In this document: positions 19,746-30,882 of the stretch, piece by piece
Layout of the letters: the number at the start of each line of letters is the position of its first letter
Position numbering within the stretch: the first letter of the stretch is position 1
NCBI RefSeq assembly: GCF_029855125.1
Contig: NZ_CP123229.1
Location: 3,516,501 to 3,580,500 of the forward strand
Direction of reading: 5' to 3'
From: Methylocapsa sp. D3K7
GTDB lineage: Bacteria > Pseudomonadota > Alphaproteobacteria > Rhizobiales > Beijerinckiaceae
Length of the DNA stretch: 64,000 nt
Made by a program: the position numbers and the translations under genes
The notes under the pieces: model-generated
Seen by the model: the letters and a program-made list of their open reading frames with translations, nothing else
What the model was told of the DNA's origin: nothing
Database searches by the model: none

Positions 19746-21074
19746 ATGAGCGAGCAAATTGTTAAACGGCGGCCGATGATCGATTTAGAGGAATTCGAAA
19801 GGCGTTTGCGCCAGCCGCTTGCCGCGCCCCAAGCGAACGATGACCCGCTTGCGGAGCTTGCCCGCAGTTTCGGTGGCGCGGAAGCAGACCCCTACAAGAC
19901 GGTATTTGAGCCTTTGAACCGGCGTCCGGCCGCGGCTTGGCGGAACGAGGATCGCGCCGACGGCAAGCTGCAAGGCGGGCGCCCCCTCATCGGGGGCGAT
20001 TTCGCGTCGATCGAGGCGGGCCTGCTTGGCGCGGGCGAGCACACGGACAACCTGTCCGAGCCCGAAGATGCAGCGGACTATCCGCAAAATGGACAGGAGA
20101 ATTGGCCTTACGCGGAGACCGATGCGGAAACTTCCCATGTTCCCGATTCCGCGTATGAGGAAGTCCGATCGCGCCGGCCGCTCTACGTCATGGCGGCGAT
20201 GATCATCGCCGGAATCGCCGGGATAGGTGCCAGCTTTGCCTTCAAAGGCACTGCGACGACGCAGAATGAGATTGCAACGATTAGGGCGGCCGAAGGGCCT
20301 GCAAAGGTCCATCCGGAAACAGTTGCCAGCACCGAAGTGACGGATCGCGATGCGACAGTCCTCGGCGGGGCGCAAACCCAACCGCCGATCGCCGCCATCA
20401 ACAACGTTGAGCAGCCTGCTGATTTGTCGGCCCAACACGACCTTACGCCTGTGATACAAGGTTATCCCGCCACGGGACAAGCGAGTGGAGCGGCAGGCGT
20501 TCCCGTACCGCCCCCACCGCCGGCACAAATTCAGGCACAGACCCAGATTCAGCCTCAGCCGGCTCCGGAACCCACGATTGCGGGTTTGATCGAGCCGAAA
20601 AAGGTAAAAACCGTTTCGGTCCGGCCGGATGGAACGCTTCTGGCCAATAGTACCCCGCCACAAGCTACGGTTCCGGTCAAGCCTGTCGGCCCCGCCAAGG
20701 CGGCGCCTCCCAAATCGGCGCCTCGCGTGGCGTCGGGCGATCCCGCGCCCGCGAAACCCAAGCGTGTGCAAGTCGCCGACGCACAGCCCCAGGCGCCCGC
20801 CGCCGAAGCGGCGACTCACGTGGCGGCTGGAACCTTCGCCGTGCAGCTCGCGGCGCCGGGAAGCGAACAAGAAGCACGGGAAGTCCAGGTCCGGCTCATG
20901 AAAAAGTTTAGTGGGGAATTGGCGGGGTTCCATCCTTCGATCCATAAGGCCGAAGTTGGCGGCAAACCTGTCTATCGCGTCAGGGTCAGCGGATTGGCCA
21001 CGCGGGATGAAGCCACCGCTCTCTGCCAAAAAATTCAAGGCGGCGGCGGCAATTGTTTCGTGGCCAAGAACTGA
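19746..21074 (+). CDS. SPOR domain-containing membrane protein
   Basis: 442 residues from the ATG at 19746, which has AGGAGG at good spacing; the 23 codons upstream are not needed. The order is: cytoplasmic acidic N-terminus, one membrane segment near residue 145 (YVMAAMIIAGIAGIGASF), a long Pro/Ala/Gln-rich periplasmic linker, and a C-terminal SPOR domain (TFAVQLAAPGSEQEAREVQV to the end) that binds denuded glycan at division sites. In most Hyphomicrobiales nagZ comes next; here it is missing and scpA follows directly. Confidence 0.88.
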   Translation: MSEQIVKRRPMIDLEEFERRLRQPLAAPQANDDPLAELARSFGGAEADPYKTVFEPLNRRPAAAWRNEDRADGKLQGGRPLIGGDFASIEAGLLGAGEHTDNLSEPEDAADYPQNGQENWPYAETDAETSHVPDSAYEEVRSRRPLYVMAAMIIAGIAGIGASFAFKGTATTQNEIATIRAAEGPAKVHPETVASTEVTDRDATVLGGAQTQPPIAAINNVEQPADLSAQHDLTPVIQGYPATGQASGAAGVPVPPPPPAQIQAQTQIQPQPAPEPTIAGLIEPKKVKTVSVRPDGTLLANSTPPQATVPVKPVGPAKAAPPKSAPRVASGDPAPAKPKRVQVADAQPQAPAAEAATHVAAGTFAVQLAAPGSEQEAREVQVRLMKKFSGELAGFHPSIHKAEVGGKPVYRVRVSGLATRDEATALCQKIQGGGGNCFVAKN

Positions 21075-21238
21075 CGGGTCCCGGCCCAAGAACTGGCCGC
21101 CGCCAGTTTTGGGGCGGCCGGCCGGGTCGAAATGCTGTGGACTGAGGCTGAGGCGTCATGACGGAGCTTGCGGCTTTGGGTAAGTCGCGTCAGAATCTGA
21201 AAATTACGCCATGAGTTTCTGACTGGGAGCACCCTTCT

Positions 21239-22042
21239 TTGGATTTGTCGTTCGAGGAACATGACGGCGGGCCCAGCGAAGATGGCTCCTTCGTGGTCGA
21301 TGTCGAGGGGTTTGAAGGCCCGCTCGATCTTTTGCTCGACCTTGCGCGCCGCCAGAAAGTCGATCTCAGCAAGATTTCGGTTTTGGCTCTCGTCGAGCAA
21401 TATCTGGAGTTCATTGCCGCGGCGCGCCGCTTGCGGCTCGAACTTGCGGCCGACTATCTCGTCATGGCGGCTTGGCTCGCCTATTTGAAGTCGCGGCTGT
21501 TGCTTCCCCAAGCTCCCAAAGGGGCGGAGCCGGAAGCCGCGGATCTCGCGGAAGCCTTGCAGCTCAGACTGCGCCGGTTGGAAGCAATCCGCGCCGCCGC
21601 CGAAGCTCTCGTGAACCGGCCGCGTCTCGGCCGTGATATGTTTTTGCGCGGCAACCCCGAGACGCCTCTCGCGTCCGGCGCGCCGCAATGGCGGGCGAGT
21701 CTCTACGAGTTGCTGTCTGCTTATGCCCATCGGCGCCAGAAGCAATCGCTCAGCCGGGTCACGCTCAAACAGCGGTTTGTATGGTCGCTCGCGCAGGCGC
21801 GTGGCGAACTCGAAAGACTGGCTGGGCGATCGCTGGATTGGACGGTGCTCGACTCGTATCTCGTGGCATTTTGCACGACGCCCGAGGTGCGCCGCACGGT
21901 CCGGGCGTCAACGCTGTCCGCCTCGCTGGAGATGACCCGCGAGGGCGTGATTTCGATACGTCAGGACGAGCCCTTCGCGCCGCTTTGGATCAAGCGCAAA
22001 TCGGCGCCGGCGGAAGGTTTTCCGCGTGCTGTTGCGGATTGA
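21239..22042 (+). CDS. scpA: Segregation and condensation protein A
   Basis: 267 residues. The kleisin N-terminal motif FEGPLDLLLDLARRQKVDLS is clear, as are YLVMAAWLAYLKSRLLLP and a C-terminal winged-helix region. ScpA bridges SMC heads and, with ScpB, builds the SMC condensin that organises the chromosome. The start is TTG at 21239 with GGGAG upstream; a second TTG six bases later is equally possible. The 164 bases before it contain only a weak GC-rich hairpin near 21098-21122. Confidence 0.94.
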   Translation: MDLSFEEHDGGPSEDGSFVVDVEGFEGPLDLLLDLARRQKVDLSKISVLALVEQYLEFIAAARRLRLELAADYLVMAAWLAYLKSRLLLPQAPKGAEPEAADLAEALQLRLRRLEAIRAAAEALVNRPRLGRDMFLRGNPETPLASGAPQWRASLYELLSAYAHRRQKQSLSRVTLKQRFVWSLAQARGELERLAGRSLDWTVLDSYLVAFCTTPEVRRTVRASTLSASLEMTREGVISIRQDEPFAPLWIKRKSAPAEGFPRAVAD

Positions 22043-22079
22043 ACGAACCGCTGCGGCGAACGGATGAAAAGGATAGGCT

Positions 22080-22859
22080 TTGGCTGAAATCGCGCAACTT
22101 TTTGCTCAGATCGATCAAAACCAGCGCCCGCCGCGCGACGATAGCATTGCGGAAGCCATGCGCGTCGCCGAGGCTTTGCTGTTCGCCGCCCCGGAGCCTT
22201 TGGACGAGAAAGAGATCGCCAAGCGCATGCCGCATGGGGTCGAGGCCGGTGCTATCCTCGAAGCTTTGAAGGAGGACTATGCGCCGCGCGGCGTCAATCT
22301 CGTGCGGGCTGGCGGCAAGTGGATGTTCCGCACCGCGGCCGATCTCGCCTGGCTGCTTGCCAGCGGCGAGGGGGAAGCCAAGCGGCTGTCGCGCGCGGCG
22401 CTTGAAACACTGGCGATCGTCGCCTATCACCAGCCGGTCACCCGCGCCGAAATCGAGGATATTCGCGGCGTCGCGATCTCCAAGGGAACCCTCGATCTGC
22501 TGCTTGAAACCGGTTGGGTACGGTTGCGCGGCCGCAGGCGCGTGCCCGGCCGTCCGATCACTTACGGGACGACGGACACCTTTCTCATTCATTTTGGCCT
22601 GGAGGCGATCGGCGACCTGCCGGGGCTTGAAGAGCTGAAAGGAGCGGGGCTTTTCGATGGCCGGCTGCCGCAGGGTTTTGACATTCCGCAGCCGTCCGAT
22701 GCGGCGGATCTGGCCGATGATGAGGACCCGCTTGAGGACGAAATGCCCTTATTTTCGGCACAGCCCGAGGCGCCTGTGGAACCGTCTGTACTTGCGCCAG
22801 CACTGGCCGATTCGGAAGACGATGAGCCCGGAAGCGCGGTTTCTGAGACTGAGGTTTAA
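22080..22859 (+). CDS. scpB: Segregation and condensation protein B
   Basis: 259 residues from TTG at 22080, preceded by AAAAGGATAG. Two winged-helix domains are visible: EALLFAAPEPLDEKEIAKRM, and then ETLAIVAYHQPVTRAEIEDI with TYGTTDTFLIHFGL. The acidic C-terminal 70 residues look disordered. ScpB binds ScpA in the SMC complex. It lies 37 bases after scpA. Thirty-five bases after its stop lies a large parS-like palindrome (22894-22925). Confidence 0.94.
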   Translation: MAEIAQLFAQIDQNQRPPRDDSIAEAMRVAEALLFAAPEPLDEKEIAKRMPHGVEAGAILEALKEDYAPRGVNLVRAGGKWMFRTAADLAWLLASGEGEAKRLSRAALETLAIVAYHQPVTRAEIEDIRGVAISKGTLDLLLETGWVRLRGRRRVPGRPITYGTTDTFLIHFGLEAIGDLPGLEELKGAGLFDGRLPQGFDIPQPSDAADLADDEDPLEDEMPLFSAQPEAPVEPSVLAPALADSEDDEPGSAVSETEV

Positions 22860-23210
22860 AACATCAATTCTGTCCGGAAATCCGGTCCGGTCTTACCAAA
22901 TCGTTTCACGTGAAACGTTTTGGTACGATTGGCGATCTGGCCGAAAGGACATGCGCGAGGCGGCCTGATGTCAGGCACGGGCTTTTGGCGCAAGCGCCGT
23001 AGTGCGATAAGGTCGAGCTTGGGTTTTTTTGATTTCTTGACCCTCCATTCTCTTCATCAAAGATCGTCTTAAGCACGCCAGCAGCCTGGGTTGGCGATCC
23101 ATAATCGCCGGGAATGAGGCCAGGGCTTCTTGTTTTTATGCAAGGGGGAGCCTAGGTTCCGGCAACGGCGGCCAGCTTTGGGCGCCACGCGGATTTTGGA
23201 GGTTTTCGCC
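22860..23210. other. Intergenic region between scpB and tatA
   Basis: About 350 bases without a convincing gene. It holds the parS-like palindrome at 22894-22925, a GGCGCAAGCGCC short hairpin near 22987, and the tatA ribosome-binding site TTTTGGAGG at its end. No tRNA or small ORF is supported. Confidence 0.7.
22894..22925. promoter_or_regulatory. parS-like palindrome, copy A
   Basis: A 32-bp near-palindrome centred on GTTTCACGTGAAAC, which agrees with the universal ParB-binding parS core (TGTTTCACGTGAAACA). The outer arms TACCAAA and TTTGGTA extend it beyond a normal 16-bp parS. It sits 35 bases after the scpB stop and is followed by T-rich sequence, so a terminator or REP-like role is also possible. 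Related copies are at 37471-37510 and 40677-40710. Confidence 0.6.
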
Positions 23211-23459
23211 ATGGGCGGTCTATCGATCTGGCATTGGATCATCGTCGGAGCCGTCGTGCTGATCGTGTTTGGCGGCAAAGGCAAGATTTCCGACATTATG
23301 GGAGATGTCGCCAAGGGCATCAAATCCTTCAAAAAAGGCCTCGCGGAAGAGGACACAAAGCCCGAGATTGCGAACTCCGGTGATACTCCCATGCGCAGCA
23401 TCGATCATCAGACCACCGCCGATCCGGCAAAGATTCCGGAATCACGGAAGCTTGGCTGA
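23211..23459 (+). CDS. tatA: Twin-arginine translocase subunit TatA
   Basis: 82 residues from the ATG at 23211, preceded by GGAGG. It has one membrane segment ([17 protein letters not shown]), then the [20 protein letters not shown] amphipathic helix, which is the TatA signature, and a hydrophilic tail. TatA oligomers form the translocation pore for folded proteins. It is first of a tatA-tatB-tatC cluster with 43- and 75-base gaps. The sulfatase at 53477 carries a twin-arginine signal and would be a substrate. Confidence 0.95.
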   Translation: MGGLSIWHWIIVGAVVLIVFGGKGKISDIMGDVAKGIKSFKKGLAEEDTKPEIANSGDTPMRSIDHQTTADPAKIPESRKLG

Positions 23460-23502
23460 GGGGTTCGGGGCTTGCGTGGCCAGCCTTCCATGACGGGTCC
23501 TC

Positions 23503-24078
23503 ATGTTTGATTTTGACGCCGGCAAGCTCGTCATCATTGGGATCGTGGCGCTGATCGTCATCGGGCCGAAAGAACTTCCGCGCGTCATGCGCCAGGTGGG
23601 CCAGATGGCCGCCAAAATGCGCCGCATGGCGGCCGAGTTTCGCGGCCAATTCATGGACGCGATGCGCGAGGCCGAGATCGAGGATCTCAAGGCGGATGTT
23701 CAAAAGCTGGCGGAAAGCGCCAAGCTGGATACGCGTCTTGACCCGCTGGCCGAAATCAAGGCCGGAATCACCAGCGCCTTGGAGGCGGCGGACAAACCGG
23801 CGCTTCCCCCCGGGGAAACCCCGGCCATCGCCGCGCCGGGTGCCGCAGATTCGTCTTTGAATACGGTCGCCCTTCCGCATTTGCCGGACACGCCCAAAGA
23901 CGGAGACGAAACCTATCTCTCTGAAGGCGTTGCCCCCGTGGTGCCGGAACCGGCGCCGGATGCGCCGCCCGCTCCGGTCAGTACGGAGGCCGGGATGCGG
24001 GCGCTCGCCGATGCCCTCGCGGCCGAGGTTGGGAAGACGCCGCCCCCACGCCCGGACACCGGGGGCGGAACGCCGTAA
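23503..24078 (+). CDS. tatB: Twin-arginine translocase subunit TatB
   Basis: 191 residues. One N-terminal membrane segment (KLVIIGIVALIVIGPKELP) with the GPKELP motif of TatB, then an amphipathic helix (MRQVGQMAAKMRRMAAEFRG) and a long Pro/Ala/acidic tail that looks disordered. With TatC it forms the receptor for twin-arginine signal peptides. Confidence 0.95.
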   Translation: MFDFDAGKLVIIGIVALIVIGPKELPRVMRQVGQMAAKMRRMAAEFRGQFMDAMREAEIEDLKADVQKLAESAKLDTRLDPLAEIKAGITSALEAADKPALPPGETPAIAAPGAADSSLNTVALPHLPDTPKDGDETYLSEGVAPVVPEPAPDAPPAPVSTEAGMRALADALAAEVGKTPPPRPDTGGGTP

Positions 24079-24153
24079 GAAAAGGTCTGACTGGTCCGGG
24101 CGCCCCGGTTCGGCTACAGAGAAGCGCCCAAGACCTGCCGGAACGAGCCACCC

Positions 24154-26464
<2,311 letters not shown>

Positions 26465-26469
26465 GCCCA

Positions 26470-27231
26470 ATGCGCATTTTGATCACCAACGATGATGGCA
26501 TTCATGGGCCGGGCCTTGCCGTGCTTGAGCGCATCGCCAAGACTCTGTCGGACGATGTCTTTGTCGTGGCGCCCGAATATGATCAATCGGGTGTCGCTCA
26601 TTCCCTGTCGATCAACGATCCGCTGCGCTTGCGCAAAATTTCTTCTCGTCATTTCGCGGTGAGAGGCACGCCGACGGATTGCGTGATCATGGGCGTGCGC
26701 AAGCTGCTCGACGGCGTCAATCCCGATCTCGTCCTGTCGGGCGTCAACAACGGCCAGAATATTGCCGAGGACATTATCTATTCGGGCACCGTCGCGGGCG
26801 CGTTGGAAGCGGCGAGCCTTGGTATTCCATCAATTGCGCTGTCCCAAGCCTATGGCCCGGTCGGCCATGACGAAGCTTATTGGGAGTGCGCTGAAACGCA
26901 TGCGCCAGGTCTCATAGGCAAAATTTTGGCCGAGGGCATTCCGCAAAATATCGTCATCAACGTCAACTTTCCGGCATGCCAGCCGGAGGACGTGCGCGGA
27001 GTCGCTGTGACGTCGCAGGGAAAGCGTGACGCGCAAACGATCACCATCGACGAGCGCGCCGACGGACGCGGCAACCCGTATTATTGGATTTCCTTTACCA
27101 GGGGCAGTTTGAACCCTGGAACTGGAACGGACCTCGAAGCCTTGGCGCAAAACAACATTTCCGTGACGCCGCTCAGACTCGATTCCACCGACGAACATTC
27201 GCTCAACCGCTATGCGCGGGCATTGTGTTAG
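26470..27231 (+). CDS. surE: 5'/3'-nucleotidase SurE
   Basis: 253 residues. The metal-binding [16 protein letters not shown] start and [20 protein letters not shown] are diagnostic. SurE removes phosphate from nucleoside monophosphates and short polyphosphate and is linked with stationary-phase survival. It begins 5 bases after the serS stop and is followed at once by pcm and then nlpD, the conserved surE-pcm-nlpD order. Confidence 0.96.
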   Translation: MRILITNDDGIHGPGLAVLERIAKTLSDDVFVVAPEYDQSGVAHSLSINDPLRLRKISSRHFAVRGTPTDCVIMGVRKLLDGVNPDLVLSGVNNGQNIAEDIIYSGTVAGALEAASLGIPSIALSQAYGPVGHDEAYWECAETHAPGLIGKILAEGIPQNIVINVNFPACQPEDVRGVAVTSQGKRDAQTITIDERADGRGNPYYWISFTRGSLNPGTGTDLEALAQNNISVTPLRLDSTDEHSLNRYARALC

Positions 27232-27238
27232 GCCAATG

Positions 27239-27928
27239 ATGCTCGAATGGCCCGTGCCGCCTGAGACCGCGAACGATACGCCGGACGCGCAAAACCTTGC
27301 GGCGTTTCTCATGGATTTGCGGGCGCGCGGCATCCAGGATCTCAATCTTTTGCGGGCGCTCGAAAATGTCCCTCGCGAAATCTTTGTGCCGCACCGTTTT
27401 GCGGATTTGGCACGCCGGCCCATCTCGCTGCCGTTGCGCTGCGGCCAGACCCTTCCGGAGCCTTGGCTCGCCGCCCGGATGATCGAGGCCTTGGCGCCGG
27501 ACCCGGCCCATCGGGTGCTCGAAATCGGGACGGGATCGGGCTATGCCACGGCGCTGCTCGCGCGGCTGTCGCGCGAAGTGCTGTCGATCGAGCGGTTTCA
27601 GAGTCTTGCGATCGAGGCGGAGGCAAGGCTGGCGCGGCTCGCCGTCGGCAATGCGGCCGTCGTCTTCGGCGATGGTTTTGCGCTCCCGCCCAACATTGGC
27701 CTTTTTGACCGGATTATCGTCCAGGGCTTGCTTGTCGAGGTTCCCGAAAACCTCCTCGCTTTGCTCGGCGAGAAAGGTCTGCTGGTCGCCGCCCGGCCTG
27801 TCCCTGGGTCAGCGCCGGGTCAACAGATCGCGCGGATCACCCGCAACGAGGTGGGCGGCCTTGATGAAACGCCGATCTGCCCATCCCGGCTGCAAGCGCT
27901 TCTGCCGGGCGAAGCGCGCGCGTTGTGA
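27239..27928 (+). CDS. pcm: Protein-L-isoaspartate O-methyltransferase
   Basis: 229 residues from the second of two adjacent ATGs (27236 and 27239); TTAGG gives better spacing to the second. The SAM-binding motif VLEIGTGSGYATALLA, the early REIFVPHRFADLA and LRCGQTLPEPWLAARM (typical form is GQTISQP) mark the family. It methylates isoaspartyl residues to repair aged proteins. Confidence 0.92.
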   Translation: MLEWPVPPETANDTPDAQNLAAFLMDLRARGIQDLNLLRALENVPREIFVPHRFADLARRPISLPLRCGQTLPEPWLAARMIEALAPDPAHRVLEIGTGSGYATALLARLSREVLSIERFQSLAIEAEARLARLAVGNAAVVFGDGFALPPNIGLFDRIIVQGLLVEVPENLLALLGEKGLLVAARPVPGSAPGQQIARITRNEVGGLDETPICPSRLQALLPGEARAL

Positions 27929-28060
27929 AGCATAAAAGCCACAGTTGCCAATAATCGTAATTTTGTCGGCTTTTCGGTGAATATCCATTCATCTTAAACC
28001 GTCCTTTAACTTAGTCCACGCCTTAGTAGGTCGAGAGACATTGCGTCGGTGGGTTGCGTC

Positions 28061-29233
28061 ATGACTGATTTTATTTGTGGTTCCGGATCGCGTCTTGCGT
28101 TTCGTCTTGCCTTGACCGGCGTTGCTGCCGGTTTGCTCGCCGGTTGCGCCAGTTCGGAGCGCCTCAGCGATCCGCTGTCCAATCCTTTCCAGACGTCGGC
28201 GAACGTCTCCGAGCCGGCCCCCGCCTCTGGTGGATTTGCCAGTTCGGTGCCGGTCTCGCCGGTGCAGTCGCGGCCGCTCAGCGCCCCGCAGGCGAGCACC
28301 GCGCCGGTGTCGCAGCCAGTGCCCCGCGTCGCCGCCGTCTCGCAAGCGCCGCGCGGCGGCGTTGCCGGATGGTCCGCGCAAGGCGGCTCGCCGGTGGTCG
28401 TCGCGCAAGGCGAAACGGCCGCGGTCCTCGCTAGTCGCTACGGAATCCCGGTGGACGCGCTCGTCAAGACCAATGGGTTTTCCTCGGCATCCCAAATCCA
28501 GCCGGGCAGCCGTATCGTGATCCCGGTCTACAATGCGGCGCTTGCTGCCTCGAGCGGAGCGATTGCGGTCCGCAACACGGCGGCATCGGCGAAGGCAGTT
28601 GGGACACCGCCGCGCTCCTTGGCGAGCCAGGCCGAGGCCCTCAAATTGGCGAAAGCGCACGCGCCGGCGGCGAAGACAGCCGCTGTCGAACCGGCCGCGA
28701 AGCCAGCCCAAAAGCTTTCCGCTACTCCCCAGGCTCAAAAGACCGCAGCCGCTAGCCCAGCGCCTTCAGCTGCCAAGCCAGAGACGTCCCGGACGGCCAA
28801 GGCTGACCCAGCCCCGGGTGCGGCCGAACCAGCCAAAGCGAGCGCAACCACCGCTGACGCCGCCAATCCGGAATTTCGCTGGCCGGCGCGCGGACGGATC
28901 ATCCAGGCGTTTAAACCCGGCGGCAATGATGGGATCAATATCGCGGTCCCCGAAGGCACCTCCGTCAAGGCAGCCGAAAGCGGCGTCGTCGCCTATGCCG
29001 GAAACGAGTTGAAAGGCTACGGCAATCTGATCTTGATCCGGCATCCCAATGGCTTCGTTTCCGCCTATGCGAATACGAGCGACATCGAAGTCAAGCGCGG
29101 CGAGACGGTGAAGCGCGGCCAAACGATTGCCAAATCCGGACAGAGCGGCAATGTCGCCTCACCGCAGCTCCATTTCGAATTGCGCAAAGGCACAACGCCC
29201 GTCGATCCGACGCAATATCTCGCGGGGGTTTGA
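28061..29233 (+). CDS. nlpD: NlpD-like lipoprotein with LysM and degenerate LytM (M23) domain
   Basis: 390 residues. It has a lipoprotein signal with lipobox LLAGC (near residue 30), a LysM domain about 115-155 (VVAQGETAAVLASRYGIPVD), a long Ala/Pro/Lys linker, and a C-terminal M23 domain (residues about 270-390). Metal ligands of active M23 enzymes are replaced: the HxGID-type site reads NDGIN, the YAH motif reads YAN, and HLHFE reads QLHFE. As in E. coli NlpD, it is therefore probably an activator of amidases at the septum rather than an enzyme. It follows surE and pcm. Confidence 0.85.
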   Translation: MTDFICGSGSRLAFRLALTGVAAGLLAGCASSERLSDPLSNPFQTSANVSEPAPASGGFASSVPVSPVQSRPLSAPQASTAPVSQPVPRVAAVSQAPRGGVAGWSAQGGSPVVVAQGETAAVLASRYGIPVDALVKTNGFSSASQIQPGSRIVIPVYNAALAASSGAIAVRNTAASAKAVGTPPRSLASQAEALKLAKAHAPAAKTAAVEPAAKPAQKLSATPQAQKTAAASPAPSAAKPETSRTAKADPAPGAAEPAKASATTADAANPEFRWPARGRIIQAFKPGGNDGINIAVPEGTSVKAAESGVVAYAGNELKGYGNLILIRHPNGFVSAYANTSDIEVKRGETVKRGQTIAKSGQSGNVASPQLHFELRKGTTPVDPTQYLAGV

Positions 29234-29259
29234 AGCCTGAGCCGCCGCCTGCCGGCTCG

Positions 29260-30051
29260 CTAAAAGCGCGCAGCAAAAGCGAGGTAGAAGACGATTTCGC
29301 TGAATTGCTGCGCGGCCCCTGCAACATCGCCCGTGCAACCGCCGATGTGTTTTTTGGCTAACGGCACCATCGCGTAGGCCGCGCCTGTTGCGAGTGCGAT
29401 GGCCGCAAGTGTGCGGACAAATCCGGCACCCGCAAGGATAGGACCGAGCGCAAAAACGGCGGCGAGGCAGGCGGCGGCGGCGAGCGCCATAGCATCCGGC
29501 GTTCCAGCCGCGTAACCCGCGCCATCCTGCCGCGCGGGGGGAAGGACAGCCAAAGGAATAAGGGCCGCGTTGCGTGACAAAGCTGCGGCAGCGATCAGCA
29601 CGGCAGCCGCGAGACCTGGGCTTTCACTGGTAATGGACGCAAGGCTTGCGGCCCGTACAGAGAGGCTGAGCAGGAGCGCCAAGGCTCCAAACGTGCCGAT
29701 TTGGCTGTCTCGCATGATGTCCAGCTTGCGCTGCCGGGTCGCACCGCCAAAAAAGCCATCGGCGCAATCGGCCAGGCCGTCCTCATGCAAAGCGCCGGTG
29801 AGGATGATCAAACAGCTCAGCGCTAGGAGCGCGGCGAGAAGCGGAGACAAGCCGAGTTCAACCGCCACTGCCAGGACGATCCCCGCGATTGCTCCCAAAA
29901 GGGCTCCGGCAAGTGGCAGGATTCGCACGGCGCGCGGAAAATGGGCAAGTGACTGTGCCGTCGCTTGACGCGCTGCCCGGGGTATTGGCAACCGCGTGTA
30001 AAATCCGAGACAAAGCCAAAAATCGGCGAGAAGCGATGAGCCGTGGCGCAT
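29260..30051 (-). CDS. cobS: Adenosylcobinamide-GDP ribazoletransferase (cobalamin synthase)
   Basis: 263 residues, integral membrane protein. FYTRLPIP near residue 17 and the acidic GALHEDGLADCADGFFGG motif with RQRKLDIMRDSQIGTFG are the CobS/CobV signatures. It joins alpha-ribazole to adenosylcobinamide-GDP in the last step of B12 synthesis. It is convergent with nlpD. Its partner cobT, usually next door in divergent order, is here about 1 kb away with two small secreted-protein genes between. Confidence 0.93.
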   Translation of the reverse strand: MRHGSSLLADFWLCLGFYTRLPIPRAARQATAQSLAHFPRAVRILPLAGALLGAIAGIVLAVAVELGLSPLLAALLALSCLIILTGALHEDGLADCADGFFGGATRQRKLDIMRDSQIGTFGALALLLSLSVRAASLASITSESPGLAAAVLIAAAALSRNAALIPLAVLPPARQDGAGYAAGTPDAMALAAAACLAAVFALGPILAGAGFVRTLAAIALATGAAYAMVPLAKKHIGGCTGDVAGAAQQFSEIVFYLAFAARF

Positions 30052-30129
30052 CGCTTCTCTTCCTTGATCATGCGGCGTTTGTCGAGTGCAGAGGGGGCCG
30101 CGAGACTCTGCTTCCCAGAAACCGGAATT

Positions 30130-30369
30130 TCATGGGTTTGGGACCGGCGCAAGCTCGATTGAACAGACCCAGTCGTGATGCAGTTTGCTATACCGGCCCG
30201 GCACGCCTTCGGGGCATGGCATGGCAGCCGGTGCATCGCTCGTCCCGGCAAAGGCAGTCTGGACGGTTTTGAGCGAATGAACGGAGAACGGCTGACCGAT
30301 TGTTGCCACGGCGAGGAAAGCGAGAGCGGGCAAGAGCCCAATGGTCGTGATAGAAAGCTGGCATTTCAT
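30130..30369 (-). CDS. Small secreted protein, tandem paralogue 1
   Basis: 79 residues from the ATG at 30369, with GGAG eight bases upstream. A signal peptide (MKCQLSITTIGLLPALAFLA) precedes a short mature part with two cysteines: PCPEGVPGRYSKLHHDWVC, ending SIELAPVPNP. It matches the neighbour at 30637-30882 in signal peptide, cysteine spacing and tail. I do not recognise the family; a disulfide-bonded periplasmic mini-protein is inferred. Confidence 0.6.
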   Translation of the reverse strand: MKCQLSITTIGLLPALAFLAVATIGQPFSVHSLKTVQTAFAGTSDAPAAMPCPEGVPGRYSKLHHDWVCSIELAPVPNP

Positions 30370-30485
30370 CGGTCGATCTCCATTCCACATTGATAATGTT
30401 AGTTTTTTTCCTCCCATGCGATTGCGCTATCTTAATTTAGGAACATGAATGCTGCGTTGTAATATCGCTACCGCAGCAATAATGC
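30370..30485 (-). promoter_or_regulatory. Conserved upstream region of small secreted protein gene 1
   Basis: About 115 bases that match the region before the second gene (30883-31012). Shared blocks (plus-strand reading) are TCTCCATT(t/c)CA(t/c)ATTGATAA then GTTAG, CCTCCC, and about 70 bases farther AATATCGC followed after four bases by GCAGCAA. The second copy of that far block has the same layout. The block in this copy begins GCTGCG and ends CGCAGC, an inverted repeat. It is a candidate promoter or regulator site. The rest of the gap to 30636 holds another GCTGCA/TGCAGC inverted repeat at 30591-30608. Confidence 0.45.
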
Positions 30486-30636
30486 TTTTCTTGTCGCACA
30501 TCGGTCATCGGCCCTGCGGCAAACAGTCTAAAGTTGAGGATTTTGCGCCGCGGGATTGTTGACCCCGCAAGCGCAAGCTGGTGCCTCATTGCTGCAAACT
30601 CCTGCAGCAACTTTTTATTGTGCCTCTCGGCTGCGA

Positions 30637-30882
30637 CTAGTTTGTCAGGGGGAGTTTCTGCTCAGGCTCGCAGATCCAGCCACGGTAGAGGCTGCCTTGC
30701 TCTCCTGTGGTGCCATTATAGCAAAAGACCCGTGATGCTGGGCCGTGGGTGTTTGACTCGGAGACCTGCACGGGAGTGGTCTGAGTGTCAGGGGTCGCGC
30801 GCAGAGGGCCGACGGTGGCAAACCCAAGCACCGCCGTCGCCATGACGAGAACGATCGCGATGAAGGAAATCTGGCTTTTCAT
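30637..30882 (-). CDS. Small secreted protein, tandem paralogue 2
   Basis: 81 residues from the ATG at 30882, also with GGAGA upstream. Signal peptide (MKSQISFIAIVLVMATAVLG) then a mature part FCYNGTTGEQGSLYRGWIC followed by EPEQKLPLTN. Compared with paralogue 1, the pattern Cys, about 17 residues, W-(I/V)-Cys and a Pro-rich end is shared. Function unknown. Confidence 0.6.
   Translation of the reverse strand: MKSQISFIAIVLVMATAVLGFATVGPLRATPDTQTTPVQVSESNTHGPASRVFCYNGTTGEQGSLYRGWICEPEQKLPLTN

Noticed and set aside
19785..21089. 434-codon ORF antisense to the SPOR-domain gene
   Set aside because: Arg/Gly-rich low-complexity translation, no family features; the SPOR gene opposite has a clear ribosome-binding site, membrane segment and domain.
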